From an uncultured Lachnospiraceae bacterium (GTDB lineage Bacteria; Bacillota; Clostridia; Lachnospirales; Lachnospiraceae), in NCBI GenBank assembly GCA_947176785.1, contig CAMWSA010000252.1, positions 1-5,916 on the forward strand: DNA of 5,916 nt, given 5' to 3'. Below the pieces are notes generated by a model, which searched no databases, was not told the DNA's origin, and was given only the letters and a program-made list of their open reading frames with translations. Of this stretch, positions 5,859 through 5,916 are shown piece after piece. Both the position numbers and the translations under genes were made by a program. Numbering within the stretch: position 1 is the first letter of the stretch; the number at the start of each line of letters is the position of its first letter.

Positions 5859-5916
5859 GAACTTGAGTTTCCGCAAACTGTAATCGAGAAATGGATATAG
5901 GGGCCCAAAGTACCAA
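5859..5916. other. short non-coding end of window
   Basis: No gene is seen in the last 58 bases. A weak 5-bp stem (5866-5870 with 5875-5879, loop CCGC) follows the acetyltransferase stop codon but has no T-run, so it is not called as a terminator. Confidence 0.5.

Noticed and set aside
5866..5879. Hairpin AGTTT-CCGC-AAACT after the acetyltransferase gene
   Set aside because: The stem is five mostly A/T pairs and no T-tract follows, so an intrinsic terminator is not supported.

Overview
The window looks like a piece of a Clostridia chromosome, most likely from a Lachnospiraceae gut anaerobe. This rests on recognition, not a search. The two large genes resemble an uncharacterised gene pair I associate with that family. 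The coding sequence is purine-rich, ribosome binding sites are strong, and TTG starts are used. All credible genes lie on the + strand.

Left part (1-3770), G+C-rich. Bases 1-152 are a 14-bp minisatellite that runs off the left edge and decays up to about 190. It is followed by two tightly coupled genes. The first (210-2582) encodes a 790-residue protein. Its first two thirds can be followed motif by motif as a divergent Hsp70, with a nucleotide-binding domain and a substrate-domain-like beta region. The glycine-rich phosphate-2 loop is lost, and a low-complexity linker and a TPR-like C-terminal region replace the usual helical lid. The second (2586-3770, TTG start) encodes a coiled-coil protein with a central two-helix membrane hairpin. 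Its ribosome binding site touches the first gene's stop codon, so the two are probably translated together. A plausible but unproven reading is a membrane-anchored scaffold working with a cytoplasmic chaperone-like adaptor. This pair is the best candidate here for an undescribed system.

Right part (3771-5916), visibly more A+T-rich, with looser gene spacing and signs of decay. In order it holds: a 67-codon fragment of the large AAA-ATPase-like/PD-(D/E)XK family; a 211-residue protein with a zinc-dependent phospholipase C-like ligand pattern; a spacer (4757-4917) carrying a 23-bp near-copy of part of the downstream acetyltransferase gene; an unrecognised 114-residue protein with a probable TTG start; and a complete 176-residue GNAT acetyltransferase. 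This reads as an accessory region where genes have been gained and lost, not as one pathway.

I see no tRNA, rRNA, CRISPR array, complete insertion sequence, convincing sigma-70 promoter or convincing intrinsic terminator. No gene-free stretch exceeds 300 bases.
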